Assembly (NCBI GenBank): GCA_964016885.1
Contig: OZ024740.1
Span: forward strand, 298,374,525-298,438,524
From: Eledone cirrhosa
Taxonomy: Eukaryota; Mollusca; Cephalopoda; Octopoda; Eledonidae
Length of the DNA stretch: 64,000 nucleotides
Direction: 5' to 3'
In this document: positions 1 through 11,900 of the stretch, piece after piece
How positions within the stretch are numbered: position 1 is the stretch's first letter
How the letters are laid out: each line of letters starts with the position of its first letter
Notes under the pieces: generated by a model
Databases searched by the model: none
What the model saw: only the letters and a program-made list of their open reading frames with translations
Told to the model about the DNA's origin: nothing
Position numbers and translations under genes: made by a program

Positions 1-1282
1 CGATGCATATTCACAGATATATACACACACACACACCTACACACATATTCTACATACAGCTTACACTGTGGGACATTCCCTTCATCACCTGTTGACTGGA
101 GATCTCTATGATTCTAGCACCTTCTGACAGTATTACTTCATTCAGTGGTGCTAAACAGCATTGATGCTATCAGAATATTCAGATTTTATAGTCTACTTTG
201 CAGCACAATTTTCCTCATTATTCATGTCACTGTCACCAGTATTATGATGTTTTCTCCTTGCTGAGGGTTGGTTCTGCTCTCAGCACTGGCTTTTTGCTTA
301 AATGCTTTTGCCATATCCACCTCTCTTCTCTCCAAGTCCAATGTCAGCCAGGCAGAACATGATGGATCTAGCCACAAGTCCATGATATATATATGTGTGT
401 ATGCATGCATGCATGTGTACACACACAAATATGTTTTCTTATGTAACTAATTACATTTCCCACTCAACTCTACAGCAACCCCAAGACAGCTCATACACAA
501 ATATAAAAATTGCTATCTATGACCAAATTTTCTTTTCTAGTTGAAACTTTAAGGTGCTTTTAAATTAAATTTTGATATGGAAAAAGGCAGGCTCAAAGCA
601 TTTATAGGCCTTATAGTAGTGAGGTTGACATGAATATTTTGTTTGAATTTCTGCAGGAAAATGTGGGCAGTAGAGGATAAGAAGTTTCAGTGAAGTGTTT
701 AGTGTAGGGTTTTGAGAAAGATGATACACAATAGGGATACTGAGAGGAAAACAGAATGATGTATTTGGTGGTTTAGTATGCTAGTTTAGAGGGACAGGAA
801 CTATTGTAATATAATAGTAGAAGAGACAAGATATAGCATGTTAGAGTGTAATTTGTTGTAGTCTAGAAAGCTAGTGTATATCCCAAGCATGGTGTATTCA
901 CACCTTGTATATGTTGAACGGTTGTTAAGAGCTGAAGTACTTTCTGGTCTTGAAGATACAACCTAACCATTGAGATATTGTTTTGACTATGTTAAAGGTT
1001 ATGTGGTTGATATGAATTGCTACTTCTGGTTCTGATGCACATTATTTTTTGGTTGTCTTACTGAAGTTGAATGTTTTATCCGAATAAAAAAAGATAACTT
1101 CTAGGCTATTGTTTCTCATTATAACAATTATAAAAAAAAAAAAAATTGAATTAGTATTCTTTTCAATGAGGACATGCACCAGTTAAGTATGGGGAGACAT
1201 TTGTTCCCCTTGGCTAAAGAGAACAAAGAAACAGAATGGAATAAAATGTTCTAGTTTGCTCAAAGTATTGTGTATAATATAT
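1..1282. other. KNTC1 intron, no gene seen
   Basis: AT-rich intron sequence with an AC-rich microsatellite near 21-47. The minus strand of 222-428 has a 68-codon open frame that reads like a degraded element (ESRTNPQQGENI), but I cannot assign it. Confidence 0.5.
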
Positions 1283-1571
1283 AATGTGGAAAGTGATATA
1301 TGTAAGAAGACTAAGATAATGCAAAATGGATGGTAAGATGAAGGCAACAAAAAAGTTAGTTACATGGTAATCTTTTTTTTTTCATCCTAATATTTCAGCA
1401 CTTAAAATTCCCTTTGTCAGAGTATAAGGAACTCTAAACGTTCTGGTCTATTGAAATATTAGGAGAAAAAAAAAAAAAGAAGATTACCGTGTAACTAACT
1501 CTTTCCTTGCCTTCATCTTATCATCCATTTTTCATTGTCTTAGCCTCCTTACACATATCACTTTCCACATC
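1283..1571. repeat. Long inverted repeat (arms about 115 bp)
   Basis: 1283-1398 and 1453-1571 are near-complementary arms around a loop of about 55 bp. The left arm carries GATGGTAAGATGAAGGCAA and the right arm its complement TTGCCTTCATCTTATCATC. It may be a hairpin MITE. Transcribed within KNTC1 pre-mRNA it would form a long duplex. Confidence 0.8.
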
Positions 1572-1579
1572 ATCATTTC

Positions 1580-1712
1580 ATTTTACGTCCGCTTTTCCCT
1601 GCTTGCAAGGGTGGGACAGGAACTGATTCTGGTTTGATTTCTACAGCTGGATGCCCTTCCTAACACCAACCTCATTTACAGTGAGTGCTGGGTGCTTTTT
1701 TTGCTATGGCAC
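1580..1712 (-). repeat. RTE-like LINE tail fragment
   Basis: Carries the module CTGGATGCCCTTCCTAACAC seen in the 3' UTR of the RTE-like elements at 12308 and 31070, preceded by GCTTGCAAGGG. Oriented minus by comparison with those copies. Confidence 0.6.
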
Positions 1713-1902
1713 CACGACCACTTTGCAGTGGAATGATAGGGACTCCAGTCCCTATCATCTCATTTCTACAGCTGAGTAAATTGGAGCAATGTGAAATAAA
1801 GTGTCTTGCTCAAGGAAACAACACATCACCCGGTCTGAGAATTGAACTCACAACCTTTCGATTGCAAGGCCAATGCTCTAACCACTAAGCCACGTGCCTC
1901 CA
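1713..1902 (-). repeat. tRNA-headed SINE, second family
   Basis: On the minus strand it begins with a tRNA-like head: A box TGGCTTAGTGG and B box GAGTTCAATTC. The non-tRNA body follows, which rules out a functional tRNA gene. A related head lies at 33070 on the plus strand. Confidence 0.65.
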
Positions 1903-2149
1903 TATCATATATATTATATATTTACATAAGATAATGAGTAGGGTGGTAATGATTGCTGTGATAGAAGCAGTCATAGTGATGTCAGATGTTAACAGCAGTA
2001 CTCAGATTTTGAAGCCTAATGTTTGAAATGTTTGTGAAGGCTTTAGATCTCAGCTGTACACAAGTTATAAGGACAGTAATATAAGTGATGGGTAAGACTA
2101 AAACAACCACAGATAGCATAGATGGTAATCCTAACATCTGTTCTTGAAT

Positions 2150-2330
2150 AAAACACTCAATTTTACATCACTCCAGTATACTCAGCTAAAAATTAGTACC
2201 AGCAGTAGCTGGGGGCTTAACCCTGCTAAGGACTAGCGCCGTGTTCAGAATGGAGATTTATACTCTCAGTTACTTAACACCAAGGAAACCAAGATAAGCA
2301 CCAGCCTAGAGAGACTCCGGACTTGAGAGA
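2150..2330 (+). repeat. SINE body fragment, third family
   Basis: Matches the body of the SINE at 19386 (CTCCAGTATACTCAGCTAAA, then AGTAGCTGGGGGCTTAACCC), but the tRNA-like head is missing. Confidence 0.6.
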
Positions 2331-2871
2331 GATTTTAGACAATGAAGTTTACTCTGTTTGCAAGCATTCAATTTAGACATCTGACACCAACCCCATTTAC
2401 ACTGATGTAGCATTAATCACATCAATCTCATCTGCCTGAGTGTGCCTACAAAGGTCAAGAGGACTGCAAACCATTCACCTGACTAACTTGTTAGAAAAAA
2501 AAAAAAAAAATTTAATGAAAGATATACAGTAGATTTTTACTGATTAATCATACAAAGAAAACAGAGAAATTTATTTTAATTTGTTTATATATTAACTCTT
2601 AAAATCCTGTAATGATTTAGTAGAAAATATTTTAAAAAATAGCTTTGTTAATTCAAATATTTATAGTGTCTTTACTAGTGGACAGATCAGTGAAAACTTG
2701 CAGTATTATAGTCAAGACTAATTTTTAATGTGGTTCAGTCACAGTGCTGTTTTATACTTTTCAAGAATGTCTTTGCTAATGAAGTTTGATGTGGTAAAGA
2801 GCATTCAGAGTTAAGAAACCCTTGTTAGCAGGGGAAGTGGATGTTAAAACAATAAAGCTGAAAGTACTTAC

Positions 2872-2959
2872 AAATTATCTGCCACGGATCACTGATCAGA
2901 GAGTTAAAGGCCAGCCTTGTTGAACTGACTGATGGTAAACATTCAATGATATATTGTAA
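2872..2959 (-). CDS. KNTC1: KNTC1 visible exon 41 (last in window)
   Basis: Encodes [20 protein letters not shown] and LISDPWQII, matching YQYMLEHVITLPSAAQTRLP and NFWKIL. Acceptor CTCAATAG, donor GTAAGT. Enters in phase 0, exits with T. I found no further exon between it and position 1; the remaining C-terminal exons should lie past the left edge. Confidence 0.9.
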
Positions 2960-5900
2960 CTATTGAGTAGATAATAAAATATTAAAGATTAAGTGTTGGA
3001 TAGCATTTCAAAATAAAGGGTTGGAAACAATTGAAAAGATTATTGAGAAAACACTGACTTCAAATCAACGAGGCAGTCTTGACATGGTCATTTAACCTGC
3101 AAGAAACAACAACCAAATCACTCTCACATCACACTCCATTGATGTAAAAAAAGTAAGAACATACATAGGATAATGACACCCTAGTTAACACAAAGCCTTA
3201 TTAAAGGAAATGGGCTTTTTAGCATCTCATGACAACATTTTTTTTCACTATTTAGATTATTGTCATGAATCTTGGGTAATGACTGAAACACAAGCAGCTG
3301 GGGTTCTTCTGAAGGGTCTTTGGAGTAATGTTACCCGATAGAGTGTGTTGCTTGGAGATCTAGAAGCCACTCCAGGTAGAGTTGCTACTTCTCTGATACT
3401 ACAGACGTGGTCAGAATGTCTAAGGAAAGACTCGCTGGACAGATTTTTACAGGCAAAACGATCTGGCAGGAGGCCCAGAGCAAGATTGATGGATAACATT
3501 CAAAAGCTTGACTGGTTTCGCTTGGAGAACCAGCCAGTTGCTTCTGACAGATCTGCTGGAAGGCATGCTTCAGGATTTGGTTCTCATGATCCTCCCAGGA
3601 ATAAGTGGGAGCAGGAGAGGAGAAGGAGAGGAGAAGGAGAAATTATAAAGGGAAGATGTATTAGTTTATCAATACAATACTGGTTCTTACTTTAGTAATA
3701 TCGGCAAAATGAAAGCTGTAGTCTGCCTCATTGAGATTTAAGGCCAGATGTGTAAAAGTTTAAACTAGTTACTGCAAAATAACTAGAGAAAATAATTGTT
3801 TCTACTTTAGGCACAAGGCCAGCAATTACCCAGTGCATTACTGGTACTTTATTTTATCGACCCCGTAAGGATGAAAGGCAAAGTCAACCTCGGCGGGATT
3901 TGAACTCAGATCGTAAAGGGACGTAACTATGCTGGAAAGCATGGCGTCCGACCCTCTACCGATACTGCCAATCCACCGGTTCAGTAGCTTTTTACACTTC
4001 AAGGAGAAAACACAACAGACAAAGATTTATTGACAAATGATGGCCAGACAGATATATATATATATAGAGAAAATAACTAGAGAAAATAATAGTTTGTATA
4101 TAAGTTGGAAGTCAAGACTATATGATTGTAAGATACTGATAGTTTTTCAAAGAACATTACAGATTGAAATGAAATGCAATAGTTGCTGCTTGGAATTCAA
4201 AGTGGGTTGTGAAATTGGCAGACCCCAAAAACATATCACTACAATACATATAATACAAGAGAAATAGTGATTTCCAACACAGGTACAAAAGAACTACTCC
4301 ACACTTTGAAAAGAAAACTGAAAACAAAGTACTTACATTCTCCTGGTTCCCATCAGTACAGAAATGCCTTTCATAGTCACAAATATCAGCAGTTCTCTTG
4401 TAATTTTTCAACCAGTTCAGTAGCTTTTTACACTTCAAGGAGAAAACACAACAGACAAAGATTTATTGACAAATGATGGCCAGACAGATATATATATATA
4501 TGGACAAATAAGTAATGATTTCTTTTGACTCGGTACAAAGCTATTTTCAAATAAAAAAGATGGAAGAACATCTAACAGCTGAAGCAGAAACTGCTGAGCT
4601 GAACGATCTCCACTCTGTTTCAATATCCTCAGTTTGCTTAGGGAGTTGCCACATAAAAACGAAAAAGGGGGAGGAGAATGAACACGCACATATATATATT
4701 GACATGTCATAATACAAGTGAGCAAAGAGCAATTCAACTATAATTGTTTCTACTTTTGGCACAAGGCCAGCAAAAGACCCAGTGCATTACTGGTACTTTA
4801 TTTTATCGACCCCGTAAGGATGAAAGGCAAAGTTAATCTCGGCGGGATTTGAACTCAAAATGGCAAGGACCGTAACTCTATGCGTCAAAGCATGGCGTCC
4901 GACCCTCTACCGATACTGCCAATTCAACTATAATGATGTTGAACTTACCTTATCGAAGTATGGTGTAGCTTCAATTGCATAAGCTTCTCCCAGAATCAGA
5001 CCCATAGTTTCATAATCATACATATTGATCTATTGATTGAAAGAAGAACTAATGTTATGTATACAACTTGGGAAAGGGTAAACACTTATGTCTACTGCAT
5101 AGTGAAACTAGAAGAGCCTGTTGCTTTAAATTCTTACCTGGGAAATGTTCTAAATCTAAGTCTTTATTAACTCTTAATATCTTGTAATGCTTTATCAGAA
5201 AATATCTAAAAATCAGGCTTGTTAATTCAAATGTTTAGTGTCTTTACTAGTGGACAGATCAGATTGTTGTGAACAATTTGCAGTAAACTTAAGACATTAA
5301 AATCATTAATATAATGCAGTCATAGTGCTGTTTTGGACTTTTCAAGAATGTCTTATTAATGCCGTTTTATGTGGTCTAGGACTTAAAAAGTTAATGAGAG
5401 GAAGAGGGAGGAAACAAGAAGAAAAGATAAAGAAAATGAGTAAAAATGATGGGAGATAAAGAAAGGAGAGGTGGAGGTGGATGACGGAGTGGGAGAAAGA
5501 AAGGTAGAGAGAAATAACAAAAATAGTTGAAAGGAAAAGTTAAATAGGCTAATGAAAAAGGAAGAAGAAATACTGACCGAATTAATTAAGTTTGAGAGCT
5601 CTTTTAGCAGTCTAGATTTTGATTTAACACTTCGTATTATTGCCAGCACTCTGTTCTGCTTATGATGATATTGTGAAGGGGTGGAGCTTGACAATTGTGC
5701 ATAGGAGACAGCCATAGACTTGACCACATATTTTAAATATAACAGTAAGCCTTCATCTTCCTCAATTTGGAAATCTCTGAATAGAAAAATAATTGAATAA
5801 GTACACATATTTATTCATTTTGTTTTACATGGCCACAACTTCAGTCTATTGCTACATATATTCTCTCTACTCTCATTTGCCAGACAAATATTACTGCTTA

Positions 5901-8900
5901 TATGGAATATAAAACTTCAGCTTTGAATAAACTCTACCATGTCTATTGAATACTATTTTTCTATGATTGAAAAAAATCCAAGCAAGCAGAAAACTCACTT
6001 GCAGAAAGTTTTAACAAGATCAACTCCAATTGAATTGCAGGATGCCATTTGCTGTAGGACTTTGTATTTCTCCTTTAGTGGGCCATGGAATGCAGCTTTG
6101 AAACATATCTGAAAACATGACAGAAAGATAGTCTAAATGATAAGTTAGAGTTAGAAATGTTGTCGTCTCGTAGCTTAGTGTAAATGAAAATTCTTCTTCA
6201 TCGCTCACTTATTCCTGAGAGGATCGTCGGGGGAGTCATCAAACACTCTTTCAGATGGTCCTGTCAGAAGCAATCATCACCAACTGATCTGGTTGGATTC
6301 CCAAGTGAGACCAGCCAAGCTCATGAATATTATCCAAACATCTTGCTTAGGGCCTACTCCTGGGTCTCCTGCCCGTTAGTTTTGCCTGTAAAATGTGTCT
6401 AGCAATTCTTTCCTGAGACATTCTAACCACATGCCCATAGTATCAGAACTGTGATCTCTCAATCTGGAGAAGTAGCAGCTCTACCTGGAGTGACTCTCTG
6501 ATCTCTGAGCTATGCTCTCTATTGAGTAATGTTATTCTGCATCTACTAAATTACTCAATAATTACTTCTCCGAATTGAGGGAGCTCTGATACTATGAGCA
6601 TGAGGTTAGAATGTCTCAGGAAAGAATTACTGGGCAGATTTTATAGGCAAAACCAACTAGCAGGAGACCCAGGGGTTGACCCTGAACAAAACGGTTGAAT
6701 AACATCTATGAACTTGAGGATCCAACTGGATCAGTTGGAAACACTTCTGGCAGGACTCGCTGGCAGTAGTGTTTGACGATCTGCCTCCACAAACCTCTCA
6801 GGAATAAGTGGGCGAAGAAGAAGAAAACAAATATATGAAAGTGAAACAAATTTGAGAAAAATACTGTCCAGTATTATTCAGATAGGATCTGTATGTCATA
6901 AAAACTATTGATAACTTGACATCCTTTGCCCACCCTGAAGAGGAATTCTGCTCAAATTGGTACCATATTACAGATATGTAAAAGAAAGAGGCTTAGTTGT
7001 TGGCTATTGAATAGAATAATAGGGTTTGAGAGGATATTTCAGTCTGGATGGGTATGTAACAATGTGTCTAGTGTTGGTACCACAAAAAACACACCCAATC
7101 GTTGGTATTAGGAAGGGTACCTAACCACAGAAACCATGTTAAATATGGAACATATGAGCAAGATGGGTCAATCCAATCCATCTGGTCTTTGACTATGACA
7201 ATGCATTCAACCCAGCAGACAGTTGATGGTGGTGATGATGATGACGATGGTGATGATGATGACGATGGTGATGATGATGATGACGATGATGATGTCAATG
7301 ACGACAATGATAGTTCTTAGTTGATCATCAATACCTTATATTTTCCAAGCTGATGTCCCCAATATGCATTGGTTTCAAGAATTCTACAGTTTAGAATGTC
7401 ATCATGTTCTTTGTGAAGGAGAGCCAGAGCATTTCCTACTTTAGCTAGGGCCTGTAAAATAAATAAAAATTAATATAGTTACACATTAACACAAACTGAT
7501 ATGCACTTAATAGATGATACATTCAACAAGATAACTATTGTTTGCAATAGATTTTTGGGAGAAAAATAGTTCTGATTGAATAGAAGGAACCTACGGCTGA
7601 AATAGACCAACCTCAGAAAATTTAGTTCGATATTATCAGAGAACTTTGGATGATACACATATACATACATGCTAGCATTATACCTCTAGGCTCACAAAAG
7701 TAGTTAAGTATATATTTATTGATTTTATGAATACACACACACAATAGTGTGTGTATTAAAGAACGTGGCTAATGAAAAGACATCTGGGTCTGTAATAGTA
7801 GCTGTGAAGTAATCAGAAGTAGAAAATTAGACATTGTTGGAAATCATCATCATCATAGTTTTATGTCCATATTGCCACACTTGCATCTCTCCACACATCG
7901 TGTTTCTTCGTTATCTCCTATGTGAGTCTCAGTGATTTGGGGTCAGCTCTCACTACATCTGCCCAAGTCTTCCTTGGTCTACTTCTACTGCGGTTTCCTT
8001 CCACTGGGATTTCCTGGCACTTCATCACCTAATGATCTATATCAACTAAGATTAAATTAAGACTTCCAGCCTGTAGCTCACAAAATCTCAGCTAAGCTTT
8101 TGTTTTTGTTTTTCAATCATATTTCTCAGTTAACTATTAATTTTTATAAGAGTATACCTATGAACTTTCTCATGTCTTGGCAACCTGCTGCCATCTGTAC
8201 ATCTCTTTCTCTCTCTCATGTTCTCTTAAAATCACTATCTGTCAACCTTCTTTCACTATAATTCAACCAGCTCTAAGAATTTTAGCAGCTCAGCCTTTAG
8301 TTCATGAAATCCTAGCTAAGCTTTACTTAAAATAATTGAAAACAAACAAACAAAAAGAACAAAAAGGTTTTTTACCTTTAGTCTTCGGTAATTGTAACCA
8401 AAATCTTTTTTCATTTTCTTCACACCATCAGTGAGGTGTTTCTTTGGAAGACTCCAGGCCAAGCCAAGAGCATAGTGGTGATCCACACTCTGTTGGCTGA
8501 ATACCTGTTAATAAGTGGTGAACAGAAATGACAAATAAATTGAAGTAAAATCAATAAAAGCAATTCATTTTGACGAGGCTGAAGGACAATTTTTGCAAAG
8601 GGCAGAGTATGATAAATTGAATTACCCTACCACACCAGTGCTTTTTACAGATACTATAATTAGTCCTTTCATTACAATAAATAAAATTAAAAAAATACTG
8701 CCTATGATTTTTTACAAATCCTTTAAGAACTAATCACGAATTTGGAGGGATTCAATAATGTAACTTTCTCATTTTTAAGCTGGAGTTTGGAGCATCACTT
8801 AAAAGTTCTTATATAAAATTATGATGGAAAGTTTGAATCTTGGGTAATGACTAAACAAATATGATCGTGAATACAAGCAGCTGAAATAGGGCCTCCCTGG

Positions 8901-11900
8901 AGAGTCTTTGGAATAACATTACTCAATAGAGTGTGTAGCTTGGAGATCAGAAAGTCACTCCAGGTAGAACCACTACTTCTCTGAATTGAAAGATCACAGC
9001 TCCGATACTATGGGCATGTGGTTAGAATATCTCAGGAAAGAATCGCTGGACAAATTTTACAGGAAAAAAATAACTGGCAGGAGACCTAGGGGTAGAATCC
9101 GAGCAAGATGGTTGGATAACATTCATGAGCTTGGCTGGTCTTGATTGGGGATCCAGCTGGATCAGTTGCTTCTGACAGAACCTGTTGGAAGGAGTGCTTG
9201 AGGACTGCCTCCAAGACCCTTCACCACTTATTAAATTTTGCTAATCTATCTTCATCGAAATTTTATTTTAAGTGGTAGCATTCCTGCAACAATTAATTTT
9301 CTTTAGACATTAAAAAACATTATACATGACCAAAAAAGTACATTACAAGAAATCCCATATGTTATAAAATAAATAGAATGGGTTGGGGTTTCAATATGTA
9401 AACTGAAGGACTAATTCTGTTTAAAAAAAAAAAAAAAAAAATCAATGGAGACAACCTACAAAAATTACTGATGTTCCACTTCCCCTATTATTTGGGACCA
9501 AGAGTAATAGAAAATAAGGGAAGAAAAACTTACCTTGCGAAGGATATTAAGTATCAATGAGGGAAATTGGTTATTGCTAGTTATTTGATTGTGATATTTC
9601 ATGATGTTCTTCATATTACAGCCTTCCTATCAAATCAAATAAATAAAAAATATTAATGGCTATTTCGTACCTCCATAAAAAATACACTTGCAAGCAGGGA
9701 AAAGCAGACGTAAAATGATCATATATTTTACTGTATTACTGGTTTCAGTTATTATACTTCAAGGGTTTATTTAATCAATCAGTGACTCTAATAGCATAGA
9801 CTTAACCCTTTAGCATTTATATTACTCTATATTTACTATTGTATTTTTGTGGTAAAGGCTTTATCTCACATATCGAATCTATGAGATCTTGATATTATTT
9901 ATTTTGAGAACAATACCGTAACATCACTATGAGTGGCTAGTTATGGCCAGTTTGAACAGAAAGAGGTGAGAGAAATCTGGCCGGATATGGCTAGTTTAAA
10001 TGCTAAAGAGTTAAACAGACAATGACAGACACACCACCACCACCACCACCACAAAGGGGTTCAGTTGATCTAGCAGAGTAGCAACTTGTTGGCGTAAGAA
10101 ACACCACCACAACAATGTTGGTAACTGGTTCATTGTTCAACTTCACTGTTAAGTTGACCTGTCTTAAATACATGAAGGCTTTGGAGGTGTAAACTAACAA
10201 ATGAATGTCAAATAACTGGAATTTAGACACACAAACCATTCACTTCAATACTATAAAATCATCAAATGTAGTTGTGACAAGTTAATAGAAAAAGATGAAA
10301 GCTAATCATCATTATCCTTTTACAACAGCTTTCCATGCTGGCATGGGTTAGATGGTTTGTCAGGGTCCATATTTGGCATGGGTTAGATGGCTTGTCAGGG
10401 TCCCTATTTGTCATGGGTTAGATGGCTTGCTATAGTTCATATTTAGCATGGGTTAGATGGCTTGTCAGGGTCCATATTTGTCATGGGTTAGATGGCTATA
10501 TGATCTTCCTAAAGCCAACAATCTTACAGAGTATACAGGGTGCGTTTTCTGTGGCACCAGCACTAGAAAGGCTGCTACATGTTGATCCAGACTGAAGGGT
10601 CTTCTCAGACCTTAAATTGCCAACACATTAGCCTCTTGTCACTACATTTACTTTTTTGTTGTTGCAGTGTTTGTAAAGGTAGGTGGGTCTTTTGTATTAT
10701 GGCTTATCAACAGTCAGCTAGGTGGTAAAAGAAAACAAAAAATATGTGAGTTTACCTCATTAGTTAATTTCAGATTAGTTGCACAGTTGCTGGAATATTC
10801 AACAATAGTAAAGAAGAAATGCAAAGAGTATTGATAGACAAGTTCCAAGCCCCGGTTGAGCTTCAGATAATCCAACAATGGTGGTAGTGTTTCACTATAC
10901 CGTTTTAACACTTCATCGTAGTACTGTTTCATGTAATTATCAACTGACTCTGCGGCTTCACTGTTTCCATCAGTTGCAGCAATATCAACGGGAGGAGGTG
11001 GTGGTGCTGGAATTAAAAAACAAAGTATCTCATCAACATTAAGAATACTTAACCCTTTCATTAACATATTTCTAATAAAAGACACTGCCTATGATTTTTA
11101 AATAATTTTGAAAATAACCAAGTATTTGGAGGCTTCTAATAATATAACTTTCTTATTATTAAGTATGTGTTTAGAGCATAATTTAACAAAGTTTCTTGCA
11201 TAAATTATAATGGAGGGTTTAAGATAAATGCATCCAGCCCACACCGTAAAGTGGTCATGTAGGTGACATGATAAATGCATCCAGCCCACACCGTAAAGTG
11301 GTCATGTAGATGACATGATAAAAGCACCCAGCCTACACTGTAAAGTGGTTGTGGAGGTGACATGAAAAAAAACCACTCAGCTTACACTGTAAAGTGGTCA
11401 TTTAGGTGTCACGACAAAACACTCAGCTGAAACTAAAGTGGTTGCGTAGGTTTCATGACAAGAAGCATCCAGCACACACTGTAAATGTGGTTGGTGTTAG
11501 GAAGGGCATCGAACCGTAGAAACCAAGTCAAAATCAGTTCTGTATGAGCAAGACACAGTCATATGACCTGGCTTGTCTCACAATGAGACAGCTTGTCTAA
11601 CCCATGCTAGCATAGAAAAATGGATGTTAAACACTTTAAGATAAACAGTTTTTTATTGTAAAACTAGAAGTGGTTTCAGTCAGTTCAGTATCGAAAGGGT
11701 TAACACATCTCAAAATTTTAGGTATAACATTCCATCATAATGTATTTACAAATAAATAACAAAACTAGTTAAAAGATGGTAGTCTGGTATGAGAAATCTA
11801 ACATATAACATGAACGACATATTACCCGGATTGTCCTAAATGAATTAACATCACTACAGATTGATCTAGATAACTTTAATATAGTACTTTCAGATGACAA

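Noticed and set aside
222..428. A 68-codon minus-strand ORF that reads protein-like.
   Set aside because: No family recognised, no KNTC1 similarity, and no splice sites fit the missing C-terminal exons.
5383..5577. Downstream extension of the exon-38 frame to give a 141-residue ORF.
   Set aside because: The homology stops at the GTCAGT donor at 5572-5577 and the next exon joins in phase; the rest is low-complexity intron.
7102..7320. Plus-strand 72-codon ORF rich in Asp and its minus-strand Ser-rich shadow.
   Set aside because: It is a translated GAT/GAC microsatellite.
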